DNA of 64,000 bases from contig NZ_APJI01000008.1 in the NCBI RefSeq assembly GCF_000497575.1, positions 1 to 64,000 on the forward strand. The letters are read 5' to 3'. A program made the position numbers and the translations under genes. A model generated the notes under the pieces. The model made no database searches. It saw only the letters and a program-made list of their open reading frames with translations, and was not told the DNA's origin. Source of the DNA: Afipia sp. OHSU_II-C1. Its GTDB lineage: Bacteria > Pseudomonadota > Alphaproteobacteria > Rhizobiales > Xanthobacteraceae. Below are positions 1 to 11,326 of the stretch, one piece after another (within the stretch, counting starts at the first letter, position 1; each line of letters starts with the position of its first letter).

Positions 1-13
1 CCAACCATTGCGT

Positions 14-117
14 GCGGAACGCCGGATGCAACCGGCGTGACCGTGGCGACTACGCTCGTGTGCTTTTTCACTTTTGCACACGGGGCTGCGGATGCGCTCG
101 CGCATCCGGCGTTCCGC
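14..117. repeat. 16-bp inverted repeat with internal hairpin
   Basis: GCGGAACGCCGGATGC at 14-29 is exactly complementary to 102-117. A second small hairpin, GATGCG-CTCG-CGCATC, lies at 91-106 and overlaps the right arm. The sequence resembles dispersed intergenic elements of Bradyrhizobium-type genomes (recollection, not checked). Function unknown. Confidence 0.6.
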
Positions 118-166
118 GCGCCCTCATTTTGAGGGAGGAACGAAAAAGAGCTTCGGGCGCCCCCGC

Positions 167-280
167 GCCGTCATAACAACAGGGGTGATGGCGCGTGACC
201 GCTGGTGGCGCGGGTTGTCTTTGGCGCGAACGGGGCAAGCCCCGCGCGCGACGCCGTCACAACAACAGGGGTGATGGCGC
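167..280. repeat. 28-bp direct repeat, two copies
   Basis: The stretch starting GCCGTC and ending GGGGTGATGGCGC occurs at 167-194 and again at 253-280. The copies differ at one base (CATAAC versus CACAAC) and start 86 bp apart. With only two copies and a long spacer this is not a CRISPR array. It looks like local duplication within an intergenic repeat element. Confidence 0.75.
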
Positions 281-354
281 ACATCTGCAAGTGCGAGCTG
301 TTTGAAAACTGAATCCGGAGAAGATGGTGCGCGCGATCGCGCAACACTACCGAT

Positions 355-418
355 GTCGTCCCCGCGAAAGCGGGGACCCATAACCACTAAGCGTTATGAT
401 GACGATCGCGGGGACGAC
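355..418. repeat. REP-like palindrome
   Basis: GTCGTCCCCGCG (355-366) pairs with CGCGGGGACGAC (407-418). The left arm also forms its own hairpin, CCCCGC-GAAA-GCGGGG. Such CCCCGCGAAAGCGGGG elements are common dispersed intergenic repeats in Bradyrhizobium-related genomes (established from memory). Confidence 0.6.
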
Positions 419-616
419 CGGAGAAAGATCGCGGGGCGGACGAGAGAGCGTGCGCGGACACGCCAAGAGGAACCGCGATTGTTCCCCCTGCTTACGCCCG
501 CTTAACCACACTCGCACCCCGATAAATTCGTCACATTGGCGCATGAACCGGATGGTAACGTCCCGCGACTAAGAAGCGGCCTAACCAAGAGACGCTTGAA
601 GTCGCAGGGACGGACA

Positions 617-793
617 ATGCTCAGGGATATTCTGGTGACATCGGACGAGGAAGCGCAGCGTTTGCTCGCCGCGTTCAAGGCCATTCCCAACATGCAGGGA
701 CGCCTGAAGATCGTTGAACTGGCCGAGCGCATGGCACGCGAAAAACGTGCATCGCGGATGATCGAACACGCGCCGGCATACATCTCGCGCTGA
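617..793 (+). CDS. small hypothetical protein (58 aa)
   Basis: I do not recognise a named family. The 58-residue product starts MLRDILVTSDEEAQRLL and is predicted helical and soluble, with a basic C-terminal half. The start at 617 is preferred over the upstream in-frame ATG at 536 because a CAGGGA purine stretch lies about 5 nt before it and the upstream extension is basic and low-complexity like the surrounding repeat DNA. The next gene is 130 bp downstream. It could be a conserved small protein of the Bradyrhizobium group, but that needs a search. Confidence 0.5.
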   Translation: MLRDILVTSDEEAQRLLAAFKAIPNMQGRLKIVELAERMAREKRASRMIEHAPAYISR

Positions 794-922
794 CCGGCGA
801 GGCTTTCGCCGTTTCACGAAAAGGTGACGGCGCGCCCACATAACAACGCCGCCCCGAGAGCATTACCTTTTTGTTACACCGCGCATCACCCGGTTGATCG
901 ATCAACAACAGGAGTGGCCGCA

Positions 923-1345
923 ATGTGTGACTATAGTTTACACGCCGTCGCAAGCCGCCCCGCCAGGCTTGGCGAAAAACTGGTGTCGACGAAATTCCCC
1001 ATGACCGTAACCCGCGGCTTCACCGGCGAAGGTGAGCCGAATGTTGCGGTCTGCGTTCGCCCCGGCACCGAACTCGCCTTCGAGCGGGAGGTCGATTACG
1101 ACGGAGCGTTCTTCAGGAAGAAGGTTCGTCACACCGTCGCACGGTTCCGGACCGTCGATCTCGACAACCCGAACCGGCACCATGACGCGCTGGAATTCCC
1201 CGACGGGCAGCTCGTGCTGCTGACCCAGCTCGATCCCGGTCAGCGCGCCACTGTCCTGCAACTTCCCGCAGTGCCTCTGCATGAAGCACAGCCGGAGGCA
1301 GCAGAACCTGCCGCTGTCCGCGTTGAGGATATGCTGATCCGCTAA
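923..1345 (+). CDS. conserved hypothetical protein (140 aa)
   Basis: The product begins MCDYSLHAVASRPARLGEKL, a start I associate with an uncharacterised Bradyrhizobiaceae family. There is no signal peptide or membrane segment. The start at 923 is chosen because a good Shine-Dalgarno (AGGAGTGG) sits just upstream, whereas the longer frame from 824 would place that site inside the gene. The middle is rich in charged residues and the C-terminus is Ala/Glu-rich. The stop lies 7 bp from the convergent gene's stop, within a short ATCCGC/GCGGAT hairpin. Function unknown. Confidence 0.75.
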   Translation: MCDYSLHAVASRPARLGEKLVSTKFPMTVTRGFTGEGEPNVAVCVRPGTELAFEREVDYDGAFFRKKVRHTVARFRTVDLDNPNRHHDALEFPDGQLVLLTQLDPGQRATVLQLPAVPLHEAQPEAAEPAAVRVEDMLIR

Positions 1346-1352
1346 GGGCGGA

Positions 1353-1700
1353 TTATGCCGCGACGCAGCTCTTCACATAAACACGGCGGGCTGCGCCGCG
1401 CAGCTTCTGGTCGATGGCCTGCTTGAGGCATTCGACGCGCGCCTGCGCCACGCAGAGCTGCATGTGGTCACGCGCCTGATGCCGGGACAGATGCTTGGCG
1501 GTCACCGACTGGCGGCAGACCTCGCGCTTGCCGGTGCGCATCACCGGCGGCGACTTGCTGTCGGTCGGCACCGCGTAGGTGATCTTGCTGCCTTCGGGCT
1601 GAACCGAGGCGATCGCGTTCGGCAGCGGATTCTGCGAGATGGCGAGGTAGATCGCGCCCCCGAGCAGGGCCGCATAGATCGCGGGGGTGATGATGCGCAT
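1353..1700 (-). CDS. small membrane-anchored or exported protein with C-terminal cysteines (115 aa)
   Basis: The product starts MRIITPAIYAALLGGAIYLA, a hydrophobic N-terminal segment that is either a signal anchor or an uncleaved signal. The rest is basic, with four cysteines in the last 50 residues that could form disulfides in the periplasm. The start at 1700 has a strong AGGAGGATCG ribosome site directly before it. The longer frame to 1820 lacks one. It is convergent with the preceding gene. No family recognised; function unknown. Confidence 0.7.
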   Translation of the reverse strand: MRIITPAIYAALLGGAIYLAISQNPLPNAIASVQPEGSKITYAVPTDSKSPPVMRTGKREVCRQSVTAKHLSRHQARDHMQLCVAQARVECLKQAIDQKLRGAARRVYVKSCVAA

Positions 1701-1932
1701 CGATCCTCCTGCTTGGCGATGTGAATGAAGCCGGAACAGACAGGGTGAATGCGACAGCATTGCGGCGATATGGCTGATTCGGGAACCCCTGCCGCAGCGC
1801 TTCGTTGACGTTCCAGTCATGGAACCCGGAAATACAATCCAGACCGCTGCATCATACCGCCCGGCGCACGCTCGCAGGTGCCAAGCCCCGAATCGGGGCT
1901 GGCGCGGATCGTGTATCGGCGCTTGAAGACAG

Positions 1933-2178
1933 TCAGGCTGCGATCGCCGGCTCGTCGCGGGTCACGACTTCAGCCACCGGCGGCTGCTGCGGAACCGGAT
2001 CCTCTCTCATCTCGGACTTCAGAACCGCGACGGTGACAAACTGATAGTCACACGCGCTGCACGACCACAGAAACGAAACGCGATTGCGTTCTCGCTCGGT
2101 CCAGAGCGGCGAAGCAATCGGCTGGCCGCATTGAGCACATGGATGTTTGCTGATGAGAACCCCGGACTCATAAGGCAT
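1933..2178 (-). CDS. small zinc-ribbon protein (81 aa)
   Basis: The 81-residue product carries two CxxC pairs, CAQC near residue 14 and CSAC near residue 40. This is the spacing of a four-cysteine zinc ribbon, and the tail is Pro/Val-rich and acidic. The ATG at 2178 is preceded by GGGAGGTGCG, which decides the start over the longer frame. No enzymatic motif is visible, so a DNA-, RNA- or protein-binding role is an inference from the ribbon only. It stands alone between intergenic regions. Confidence 0.7.
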   Translation of the reverse strand: MPYESGVLISKHPCAQCGQPIASPLWTERERNRVSFLWSCSACDYQFVTVAVLKSEMREDPVPQQPPVAEVVTRDEPAIAA

Positions 2179-2347
2179 GATACGCACCTCCCAGTCCGCG
2201 CAAACTAAAGTCGTATGCACACCTATCGTCAAGCGCATTCGTCGCTGCGTCGCGCAACGCAATGCGTCAGTGGTTCAGACATGTTCTGCGATGAAATTAT
2301 TCACGCAGTGTCGCTGCGATACGTGCATGACAGCGCGATGACGCGAC

Positions 2348-2755
2348 CTACTTCGAGGGCTCCACCGCATATTGTTCGTCAGTCACATGCTCGAGCCATG
2401 TCGCGAAGCTGCCGTTCTCGGACTCCTGCATCGCGAGGTGAGTCATCAGGTTTCCCGGCGCGGCGCCATGCCAGTGTTTCTCACCCGGAGGAATCCACAC
2501 CACGTCGCCGGGACGGATTTCGTGCACCGGCTGTCCTTCCGTCTGCACGCGGCCGGTACCCGACAACACATAAAGTGTCTGACCGACCGGATGGGTGTGC
2601 CAGGCCGTACGCGCGCCAGGCTCGAAGGTCACGCGCGTCGCATTGAGCCGTCCGGGCGCAGGCGTCTCGATCACCGGGTCCTGCCAGACCGTGCCGGTGA
2701 AATAGGATGCGGGCGCGCGCTTGGTCGGCACGGAGCCGGATGGCGTGATCTTCAT
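2348..2755 (-). CDS. cupin-domain protein
   Basis: This 135-aa product is a single small beta-barrel cupin. Cupin motif 1 is seen as [16 protein letters not shown] and motif 2 as [16 protein letters not shown], keeping the histidines and glutamine/glutamate positions that usually bind a divalent metal. The layout resembles small cupins often annotated as quercetin-dioxygenase-like or carboxymuconolactone-decarboxylase-associated. The substrate cannot be read from sequence. The start at 2755 (MKITPSG) is preferred because a purine-rich GGAG precedes it. It is probably monocistronic and cytoplasmic. Confidence 0.85.
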   Translation of the reverse strand: MKITPSGSVPTKRAPASYFTGTVWQDPVIETPAPGRLNATRVTFEPGARTAWHTHPVGQTLYVLSGTGRVQTEGQPVHEIRPGDVVWIPPGEKHWHGAAPGNLMTHLAMQESENGSFATWLEHVTDEQYAVEPSK

Positions 2756-2845
2756 GGGAAAACTCCGGAGTGATGAATCGCCGGGACCGGCGTCGAAACA
2801 GACGCTCAGTCTACGTGGCAATCCGGCAACCGGGGAGTTCTTATT

Positions 2846-3136
2846 TCAGCGCGGCGATGACTGCTCGTCATGCGTCTCCTGCGGATAACGTATACCGCGC
2901 AATTGCAGCTCGCGCTGGATGCGGCGCGTCTTGGATCTGGCCAGCGCTTCGACCATCCGATGCAGAACAAAGTCGACAAGATTCACCGCACGGCGCGTAT
3001 GGACGCGCAGCCGCCTCCAGTGGATCGCGGCGGAGTGGTGAACGATCGGCGGCGGATTGCGGCTGATCAGATACGCGCGGTAATCGTCCTCGGCGTAGAA
3101 GCTGCGCTTGTCGTCGCCGGTAAACAGAGCGGCCAT
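2846..3136 (-). CDS. hypothetical basic protein (96 aa)
   Basis: The product starts MAALFTGDDKRSFYAEDDYRAY and is rich in Arg and His, with no membrane segment. An in-frame GTG lies two codons upstream, but the ATG at 3136 has a well-placed GGGAGG. I do not recognise the family. The C-terminal half (RRIQRELQLRGIRYP) is strongly basic, so nucleic-acid contact is possible but unproven. It lies downstream of the glutathione S-transferase gene on the same strand, about 125 bp away. Confidence 0.55.
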   Translation of the reverse strand: MAALFTGDDKRSFYAEDDYRAYLISRNPPPIVHHSAAIHWRRLRVHTRRAVNLVDFVLHRMVEALARSKTRRIQRELQLRGIRYPQETHDEQSSPR

Positions 3137-3262
3137 GGCCACCTCCCGAAAATCGTCGCGACGCAGATGCGGCGTGACAACCGGAAGATGACCGCGAGCC
3201 CATAGGAATTCGAGAAGGCCGCACTGCCTTCGATATAGGAGCGATATAAACGCGTCAGCGCT

Positions 3263-3967
3263 TTACGCATCGAGCGCCTTGTAGTGACGGAAGATGCCGT
3301 CCTCATTGAACGGAATGCGCCGGTCGCTGGCGAGATAAGCCTTGATGTTCGGCCGCGCCGCGACCCGGTCGCGCAGTTCGATCACGCGCGGCACCTTGCG
3401 CTCAAAGCGCTTCATGCTGTTCGGGAACGCATAGCGCAGGCCCTCGACAATCTGGAACAGCGAGAGATCCGTGTAACTAAGCCGCCGGCCGTTGAGATAT
3501 GGCCCGCCACCGACGTCGATCAGGCGTTCGAAGTAGCCGAGGAACTTCGGCACGCGCTCGCTCCAGAATTCGCGGGTGCGCCGCTTGGCGACAGGACGCT
3601 GGTCTTCGTAATAAAGCGTCGGCCCGAGCGGATGATGCGTGTCGTGAATCTCAACGACGAAGTCGGCAATTGTCAGTTGAAGCTGGTGCACCCACAGGCG
3701 CTGCGCTTCGGCCTTCGGCGCAAGCCCGTGACGCGCGCCGAGATAAAGCAGAATGTTCGCGGTCTGCCCGATCACAAGCTTTCCGGCTTTGAGAAACGGC
3801 GGTGCGAATGGCGGCGTCGCCCCGCGCTTCATCATGGCCATCATCCTGCTGTCGCCGCCTCTGCCCCGCGCGGCATCGATGTAGTCGGCGCCTGCGTCTT
3901 CCAGCGCGAGCCGGACATATTCGCCGCGGCCCTGAATGGTCGGCCAATAATAGAGCTCATATCGCAT
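3263..3967 (-). CDS. glutathione S-transferase family protein
   Basis: The 234-aa product has the two-domain GST plan. The N-terminal thioredoxin-like domain starts MRYELYYWPTIQGRGEYVRL, with Tyr at the usual catalytic region and the VIGQTANILLYLG glutathione-contact segment near residues 65-78. The all-helical C-terminal domain contains YLNGRRLSYTDLSLFQ, the conserved N-capping box region. GSTs conjugate glutathione to electrophiles or act as peroxidases in the cytosol. The exact class and substrate are not determinable here. The length is normal. Confidence 0.9.
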   Translation of the reverse strand: MRYELYYWPTIQGRGEYVRLALEDAGADYIDAARGRGGDSRMMAMMKRGATPPFAPPFLKAGKLVIGQTANILLYLGARHGLAPKAEAQRLWVHQLQLTIADFVVEIHDTHHPLGPTLYYEDQRPVAKRRTREFWSERVPKFLGYFERLIDVGGGPYLNGRRLSYTDLSLFQIVEGLRYAFPNSMKRFERKVPRVIELRDRVAARPNIKAYLASDRRIPFNEDGIFRHYKALDA

Positions 3968-4036
3968 GGGACCTCACAAACGCTTTCGGCGCGGAGGTCC
4001 GCGCCGAAAGATGGAGAATAACGCCTCGAACTCCAA

Positions 4037-4696
4037 TCAGTTCGTTGCGAAACAATACAGCAAACCGTCGCCGCCGGTGCTCCGCAGATCTGCCTGCGAG
4101 CACCCTCCCTCCGGCCCGCGCGAGCCGTGCGACGAATTCCAAGACTTCGAAGCATCGTCATCACGCAACCCGATCCGGTCGGAGTGACCGACCACGGCCG
4201 AGCCCTGCGTGCTGCTCGTCCAGTTCTTGCAGGTCTTGTCGTCACCCGCTGCGAAGGCCGTGCCGTCGGGCTGCGATCCGGTGAGAACGTCATGGCGATT
4301 CGGCTGATCGCCGCGGCCGTTGATGACTTCGCCCTTTTCACTCAGAGCGGACTGCTTGGTCAGCGCATTGGGGCCGTGCAGATCGGCCACGTCCTTGGCA
4401 ACCACTTCACCCTTGGCGTTGGTCCATGGCCCCTTCCCGATCCGATCACGTGCATTGATCGCGGGCTTGCCGTCTGCAGCCTGGGTGGAGAGATACGCGC
4501 GCCAGACCTTGGGAGCACCGGCACCCGCGGCCTGCGCCAACGTCTGGCATTGGTTGTCGGCGCCGGCGAGGCCGCCGAGGTTTCCGCCATTGCCGATCGG
4601 CGTGCTGGTGATGAAAAACGTCATGTTCGCCTGCTGCGCCTGAACCGGCGCGGCAAGGAGCAAAAGCGGCGCTGCAATCATGTAAAACTTGAGCAT
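4037..4696 (-). CDS. secreted lectin-like protein
   Basis: The 219-aa product has a clear signal peptide (MLKFYMIAAPLLLLAAPVQAQQ). The mature domain resembles the C-type-lectin or endostatin-like fold annotated 'lectin' in Bradyrhizobiaceae. It has FFITSTPIGNGGNLGGLAGAD near the N-terminus, a paired Cys (DNQCQTLA), a central KVWRAYLSTQ, and a terminal GLLYCFA. Four or more cysteines suggest disulfides. The ATG at 4696 has an AGGAGGACG ribosome site, so the longer frame to 4768 is rejected. Ligand unknown. A periplasmic or surface location is inferred. Confidence 0.75.
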   Translation of the reverse strand: MLKFYMIAAPLLLLAAPVQAQQANMTFFITSTPIGNGGNLGGLAGADNQCQTLAQAAGAGAPKVWRAYLSTQAADGKPAINARDRIGKGPWTNAKGEVVAKDVADLHGPNALTKQSALSEKGEVINGRGDQPNRHDVLTGSQPDGTAFAAGDDKTCKNWTSSTQGSAVVGHSDRIGLRDDDASKSWNSSHGSRGPEGGCSQADLRSTGGDGLLYCFATN

Positions 4697-4797
4697 TCGT
4701 CCTCCTGTGAAGTCTTCTTGAACTATCCGGCGGTGATGCGATGGCCGGCGCGCAAGATCAACACACAAGGCCGCGACTTATTCAGGGACAGCCAAAG

Positions 4798-4830
4798 AAA
4801 AAGGCGCCGCGCAAGCGCGACGCCTTTCTG
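4798..4830 (-). terminator. rho-independent terminator after the Tim44-domain gene
   Basis: AAAGGCG/CGCCTTT arms with internal CGCG/CGCG pairing form a strong hairpin. On the minus strand it is followed by TTTTTCTTT, fitting termination of the Tim44-domain gene that ends at 4853. Confidence 0.8.
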
Positions 4831-4852
4831 TTCTTGAACCGATCCTGCGGGA

Positions 4853-5821
4853 TCAAGTCATCTGAATGGCCGACAGCTCCCACTGGCTGCCCGGACGCCG
4901 CACGAACGTCCAGACATCGGTGACCTCCTGCGGCGCATCGCTGCCCTCGACGATCTTGCCGGTGGCACGCTCGATGGTCTTGTCGATCAGGCTGTAGCGA
5001 AGCGCGACGGTCGCGTAATCGGTGGTGCCTTCGCGCCAGGCTTCAGCAAGGTCGCCCTGCAGCAGCTTGACGTCGGACACCTTGTTGATCACGCCGCGTT
5101 CCTTGTTCGCGTTGAGATCCTCGGTGAAGTACGAGACCATTTCCGGCGTCGCCAGCGTGTGCAGCTTGCCGATGTCCTCGTTCGACCACGCGGTCTGAAC
5201 TTCGCCGAGCAGACGCTCGAACGCATCGTAGTCGTCCGGCTTGATCTCAAGCGGCGCGTCGTTCGAACCGCCGCCCAGACCGAACCCGAAGCCGGATCGC
5301 GCGTTGGCCATCGGTCCCTGATCCTGCTGCGGAGCCTGACCGGGCGCAGCCGATGCATGGGCGTAGGCCGGCGCGTTGCGGCGCTTCCACCACGACATCG
5401 CAAGACGGACCACGAGGTAGATCAGGCCGATCTGGAGAATCAGACCGATGATCGACGACAGGCCGCCGAGGCCGCTGAACAATCCGCCGCCGAACAGCAT
5501 GCCGAGCAGGCCGGCGCCGAGGAAGCCCGCGGCAAGACCGCCGAGCATGCCCATGCCGGGACGGTTGAAGAAGCCGCCGCCTGCGGGCGCCGCTGCCGGT
5601 GCCTTCGCGCCGGGCTGGGTGATGGTGCGATTCAGCGGCTGCGCGGCATTCGGCGCAGTCGGAGTTGATGGCGGCGCGGAGAACGTGCGCGAACCACGGC
5701 TGCCGCCGCTGCTCGGGCGGGCATCCACCGACGATGAAATGGTTACTGCCAGCGGCATGGCGACGGCCATGACGACAGCAAGCGTTTTGATGACTGAGCG
5801 CAAGCGCTGCGACGAAATCAT
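4853..5821 (-). CDS. Tim44-domain membrane protein
   Basis: The 322-aa product starts MISSQRLRSVIKTLAVVMA with a signal or anchor, then has a Pro/Ala/Ser-rich stretch (about 35-85). A Gly/Leu-rich membrane region with one or two segments follows (about 88-145), ending in SWWKRRN. The C-terminal Tim44-like alpha+beta domain (about 195-322) contains FERLLGEVQTAWSNEDIGKL and ends in a VWTFVRR-type strand. The family is related to the mitochondrial import protein Tim44, but the bacterial role is unclear; envelope association is likely. The start at 5821 has GAGGGAACAG upstream. Confidence 0.85.
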   Translation of the reverse strand: MISSQRLRSVIKTLAVVMAVAMPLAVTISSSVDARPSSGGSRGSRTFSAPPSTPTAPNAAQPLNRTITQPGAKAPAAAPAGGGFFNRPGMGMLGGLAAGFLGAGLLGMLFGGGLFSGLGGLSSIIGLILQIGLIYLVVRLAMSWWKRRNAPAYAHASAAPGQAPQQDQGPMANARSGFGFGLGGGSNDAPLEIKPDDYDAFERLLGEVQTAWSNEDIGKLHTLATPEMVSYFTEDLNANKERGVINKVSDVKLLQGDLAEAWREGTTDYATVALRYSLIDKTIERATGKIVEGSDAPQEVTDVWTFVRRPGSQWELSAIQMT

Positions 5822-6035
5822 GTCTGTTCCCTCTCGGCCCTCAAGGGGCATTGATCCCCGGCAAAGGGGACAGGCACATACATGGGCAGCGGCGTGCGAA
5901 AGGGAAGCGGATAGGTACGATAGGGCCTGCGGCCCTCAGTCGCGGTGAGGCGTGCGGTCACATCTGGCGCGCGGGAGCCAAAGCCTTGTTTGGCATGATC
6001 TAATCCGAAAACCGGCTAGGTCCGGGTCATGCCGA

Positions 6036-8597
<2,562 letters not shown>

Positions 8598-8750
8598 CTC
8601 AGCCTGTTCGCGCGTCCGCAAAGGACGCGCAAGTCATTATAATTCGCAGTCGACCGGCCTCTGAGTGCCTGAATCGGGCATCCTAACGCAAGGCACATTA
8701 CGTCTGTGCAAGTGCCCGCGCCAGACTTGGTTCCCCTAGGTCAACAAGGA

Positions 8751-9824
8751 TCAGCCAAGGCCGGAAATCCTGCGCTTGAGCTTCATCACGTAGCCGATCA
8801 CCTCTGCGACCGCGTGATAGTGCTCGACCGGAATTTCGTCGTCGATATCGACGGTTGCGTGCAATGCGCGGGCCAGCGGCACGTTCTCGACAATGGGGAT
8901 GTCGTTGGCGGTAGCAATTTCCCTGATCTTCAGCGCCAGCGCATCGACGCCCTTGGCGACGCAGACCGGCGCCGGCATGCCGCGATCGTACTTCAGCGCC
9001 ACCGCGTAGTGGGTCGGGTTGGTGATAATCACCGAAGCCGATGGCACCGCCGCCATCATGCGCTTCTTCGCGCGCGCATGGCGAAGCTGCCGGATGCGTC
9101 CCTTGATGTGGGGATCGCCTTCCGACTGCTTGTATTCTTCCTTGATCTCCTCCAACGACATCTTCTGCCGCTCGAACCACTGGCGGTACTGGAACAGGTA
9201 GTCGAGTGCGGCCACCAGCGCGAGCGCCGCGACCACCGTGCCCATCAACTGAACCGAGATGGTTTTGGTGACGTTCAGGATCGACATCGGATCGAACCGG
9301 ACCATGGCATCGAGACGGTGCCGCTCGGGCCACAGCACAAGGCACATCACGACGCCGAGCAGGACGACCTTGAAGATGCCCTTCAGGAAGTTCGCACCTG
9401 CCTGCTTGCCGAACAGCCGCTGGAAGCCCGCCATCGGCGAGATCTTGCTGAATTTCGGGCTGAGCGGCTCCGACGAGAAGACCAGCCGGTGCTGGATCAG
9501 GTTGCTGCCGACGCCCGCGATCAGCAGCATCAGCAGCGGAACGCCGAGAACACCGATCAGCATCAGCTCGATCTGGCTGAGCAGCGACAGCAGGCCGGGA
9601 CCGTCGACGCGAATCTGATGCGCGTTCATCATCAGATTGCGCATCGGCACCTCGATGCCCTTGCTGATCGAGCCCGAGAACGAGGACAGCAGCAACGTGG
9701 ATGCGGCGATCACGAACCAGGTATTGACCTCCTGGCTCTTGGCGACGTCGCCCTTCTCCAACGCATCGTCGAGACGTTTTTGCGTCGGGTCCTGTGTTTT
9801 TGATTCCTTGTCCTCGTCTGACAT
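8751..9824 (-). CDS. flhB: flagellar export gate/switch protein FlhB
   Basis: The 357-aa product has four transmembrane helices and a cytoplasmic C-terminal domain with the autocleavage motif NPTH at residues 269-272. FlhB is an export-gate component of the flagellar type III system, and its self-cleavage switches substrate class from rod/hook to filament. The length matches the family. It is the last gene of the minus-strand flgB-flgC-fliE-fliQ-fliR-flhB run, 22 bp after fliR. Its charged N-terminus (MSDEDKESKTQDPTQKRL) is typical. Confidence 0.97.
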   Translation of the reverse strand: MSDEDKESKTQDPTQKRLDDALEKGDVAKSQEVNTWFVIAASTLLLSSFSGSISKGIEVPMRNLMMNAHQIRVDGPGLLSLLSQIELMLIGVLGVPLLMLLIAGVGSNLIQHRLVFSSEPLSPKFSKISPMAGFQRLFGKQAGANFLKGIFKVVLLGVVMCLVLWPERHRLDAMVRFDPMSILNVTKTISVQLMGTVVAALALVAALDYLFQYRQWFERQKMSLEEIKEEYKQSEGDPHIKGRIRQLRHARAKKRMMAAVPSASVIITNPTHYAVALKYDRGMPAPVCVAKGVDALALKIREIATANDIPIVENVPLARALHATVDIDDEIPVEHYHAVAEVIGYVMKLKRRISGLG

Positions 9825-9846
9825 GGCTTGTCCTCAGTTCCTGCCC

Positions 9847-10617
9847 TCAGCGCCGCGGCGCGAGTTCGTGGAGAACGCCGCCGAAGTAATCGAGGTAAGC
9901 ACCCATCATGGTGGCGATGACGAGGGCAAGAATCAGGAAGCCGCCGAGAATCGAAAGCGGCACGCCTACAAAGAACACCTGCATCTGCGGCATCAGCCGC
10001 GCCAGCACGCCGAGGCCGAGATTGAATACCAGGCCGAACACGATGAACGGCGCGGACAACTGGATGCCGATCTTGAAAGCCGTCGCAAAGGCCTTGGTCG
10101 CCAGCGCCGCGACGTCGCCGCTCGACATTAATTCTCCCGGGGCGAATGCGTTGTAGCTTTCGTTCAGCGCCGCGATCACCAGATGATGCATGTCGGTCGC
10201 GAACAGCAGTGTCAGCCCGAGCATGGTCAGGAAGTTGCCGATCAGCGCGCCCTGCTGGCCCTGCGTGGGATCGATCGTGGTCACGAAGCCGAGGCCGAGC
10301 TGCTGGGCGATCACCGAACCGGCCACCGCCAGCGCCGACAGTGTGACGCGCGCGGTGGCGCCGAGCACCACGCCGATGATGATTTCATGAACCATCAGCA
10401 CCAGCAGTGGCGCGATGGAGGTCATGCTGACGGTGTAGGCGTTGCGGTGCAGCGGCAAAATAATGAGCGTCAGCGCCAAGGCGATCGCGAGCCTGACGCG
10501 GACAGGAATATTGGCTTCGCCGAATCCGGGCAGCAGCATCACCATGGCACCGATGCGGGCGAACACCAGCATGAAGGCCGCGGCGAGCGCCGGAAGCAGC
10601 GAGATGTCGATACGCAT
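9847..10617 (-). CDS. fliR: flagellar export gate protein FliR
   Basis: The 256-aa integral membrane product has about six helices and starts MRIDISLLPALAAAFMLVFARIG. FliR forms the core of the FliPQR export channel. Its length and hydrophobic profile are typical, including the VMLLPGFGEANIP segment near residue 30. The gene follows fliQ after a 71-bp gap and precedes flhB by 22 bp, the usual fliQ-fliR-flhB order. Confidence 0.96.
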   Translation of the reverse strand: MRIDISLLPALAAAFMLVFARIGAMVMLLPGFGEANIPVRVRLAIALALTLIILPLHRNAYTVSMTSIAPLLVLMVHEIIIGVVLGATARVTLSALAVAGSVIAQQLGLGFVTTIDPTQGQQGALIGNFLTMLGLTLLFATDMHHLVIAALNESYNAFAPGELMSSGDVAALATKAFATAFKIGIQLSAPFIVFGLVFNLGLGVLARLMPQMQVFFVGVPLSILGGFLILALVIATMMGAYLDYFGGVLHELAPRR

Positions 10618-10688
10618 GGAAGACGTGCCCTGCCCGTGAACGCCGCGTTCGTGAACATTCCGCTCCTGAACCGGCGCCGGATCATGCG

Positions 10689-10952
10689 CTACCCGCCGAT
10701 GATTCGCGACGATATCCGCAGCATCTGGCTGTGCAGCGCGTCAGCCATGAACGGCAGCGCCAGAACAAGTGTGACGAAGATCGCGAGAATCTTCGGCACG
10801 AACACCAGCGTCTGTTCCTGGATCTGCGTCAGCGCCTGCACCAGCGAGATCGCAACGCCGACCACGAGGCCGACGATCAAGAGCGGCGACGACACCTTCA
10901 CGATGGTCCAGATCGCATCGCGCGAGACGTCGAGAACTTCAGCACCTGTCAT
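10689..10952 (-). CDS. fliQ: flagellar export gate protein FliQ
   Basis: The 87-aa product has two transmembrane hairpin helices, a normal size for FliQ. It starts MTGAEVLDVSRDAIW and contains the family-typical LIVGLVVGVAISLVQALTQI followed by QEQTLVFVPKI. FliQ wraps the FliP-FliR channel core. It sits between fliE and fliR. Confidence 0.97.
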   Translation of the reverse strand: MTGAEVLDVSRDAIWTIVKVSSPLLIVGLVVGVAISLVQALTQIQEQTLVFVPKILAIFVTLVLALPFMADALHSQMLRISSRIIGG

Positions 10953-10989
10953 TTCAATCCCCTGCCCGCGGGCATTTCAAAAAGCCAAA

Positions 10990-11310
10990 TCAGATCGGCA
11001 TCCGCATGATGTCTTCGTAGGCCTGAATGACCTTGTCGCGCACCGACACCAGCGTCGACACGGCGACATCGGTTTCAGCGACGGCCGTCACCACGTCCAT
11101 GACGTTGGCCTTGCCCTGCGCCATCGCGATGGTCTGCGCGTCGGACTTGCGGCCCGCATCCATCACGCTGCCCATCGTTTCCTTGAGCAGAGCGCCGAAC
11201 GAAGGGCCGTTCGAATCGCCGGTCTTGCCGAGAGCGCCCGCGCCGCCGGCGGAATCCATGATTTTCGCAAGGCTGGCATAGGCATTGGCGGCGACTGTTG
11301 GCGAAGCCAT
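10990..11310 (-). CDS. fliE: flagellar hook-basal body protein FliE
   Basis: The 106-aa soluble product ends in the helical region DVVTAVAETDVAVSTLVSVRDKVIQAYEDIMRM characteristic of FliE, the adaptor joining the MS ring/export gate to the proximal rod. The length is typical. It is 16 bp downstream of flgC and 37 bp upstream of fliQ in one transcription direction. Confidence 0.95.
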   Translation of the reverse strand: MASPTVAANAYASLAKIMDSAGGAGALGKTGDSNGPSFGALLKETMGSVMDAGRKSDAQTIAMAQGKANVMDVVTAVAETDVAVSTLVSVRDKVIQAYEDIMRMPI

Positions 11311-11326
11311 GAGTTAATTCTCCTTG

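Larger units (their letters stand above)
1..616. other. intergenic region rich in repeats, no credible gene
   Basis: No open frame here has a convincing ribosome-binding site or family resemblance. The short frames run through repeat DNA and lie antisense to one another. The stretch holds a 16-bp perfect inverted repeat, a 28-bp near-perfect direct repeat and a GC-rich REP-like palindrome, each listed separately. It ends in the leader of a small conserved-looking gene. Confidence 0.7.

Noticed and set aside
167-280. Possible CRISPR repeat pair
   Set aside because: Only two copies, a 58-bp spacer, no cas genes, and located among palindromic intergenic elements.
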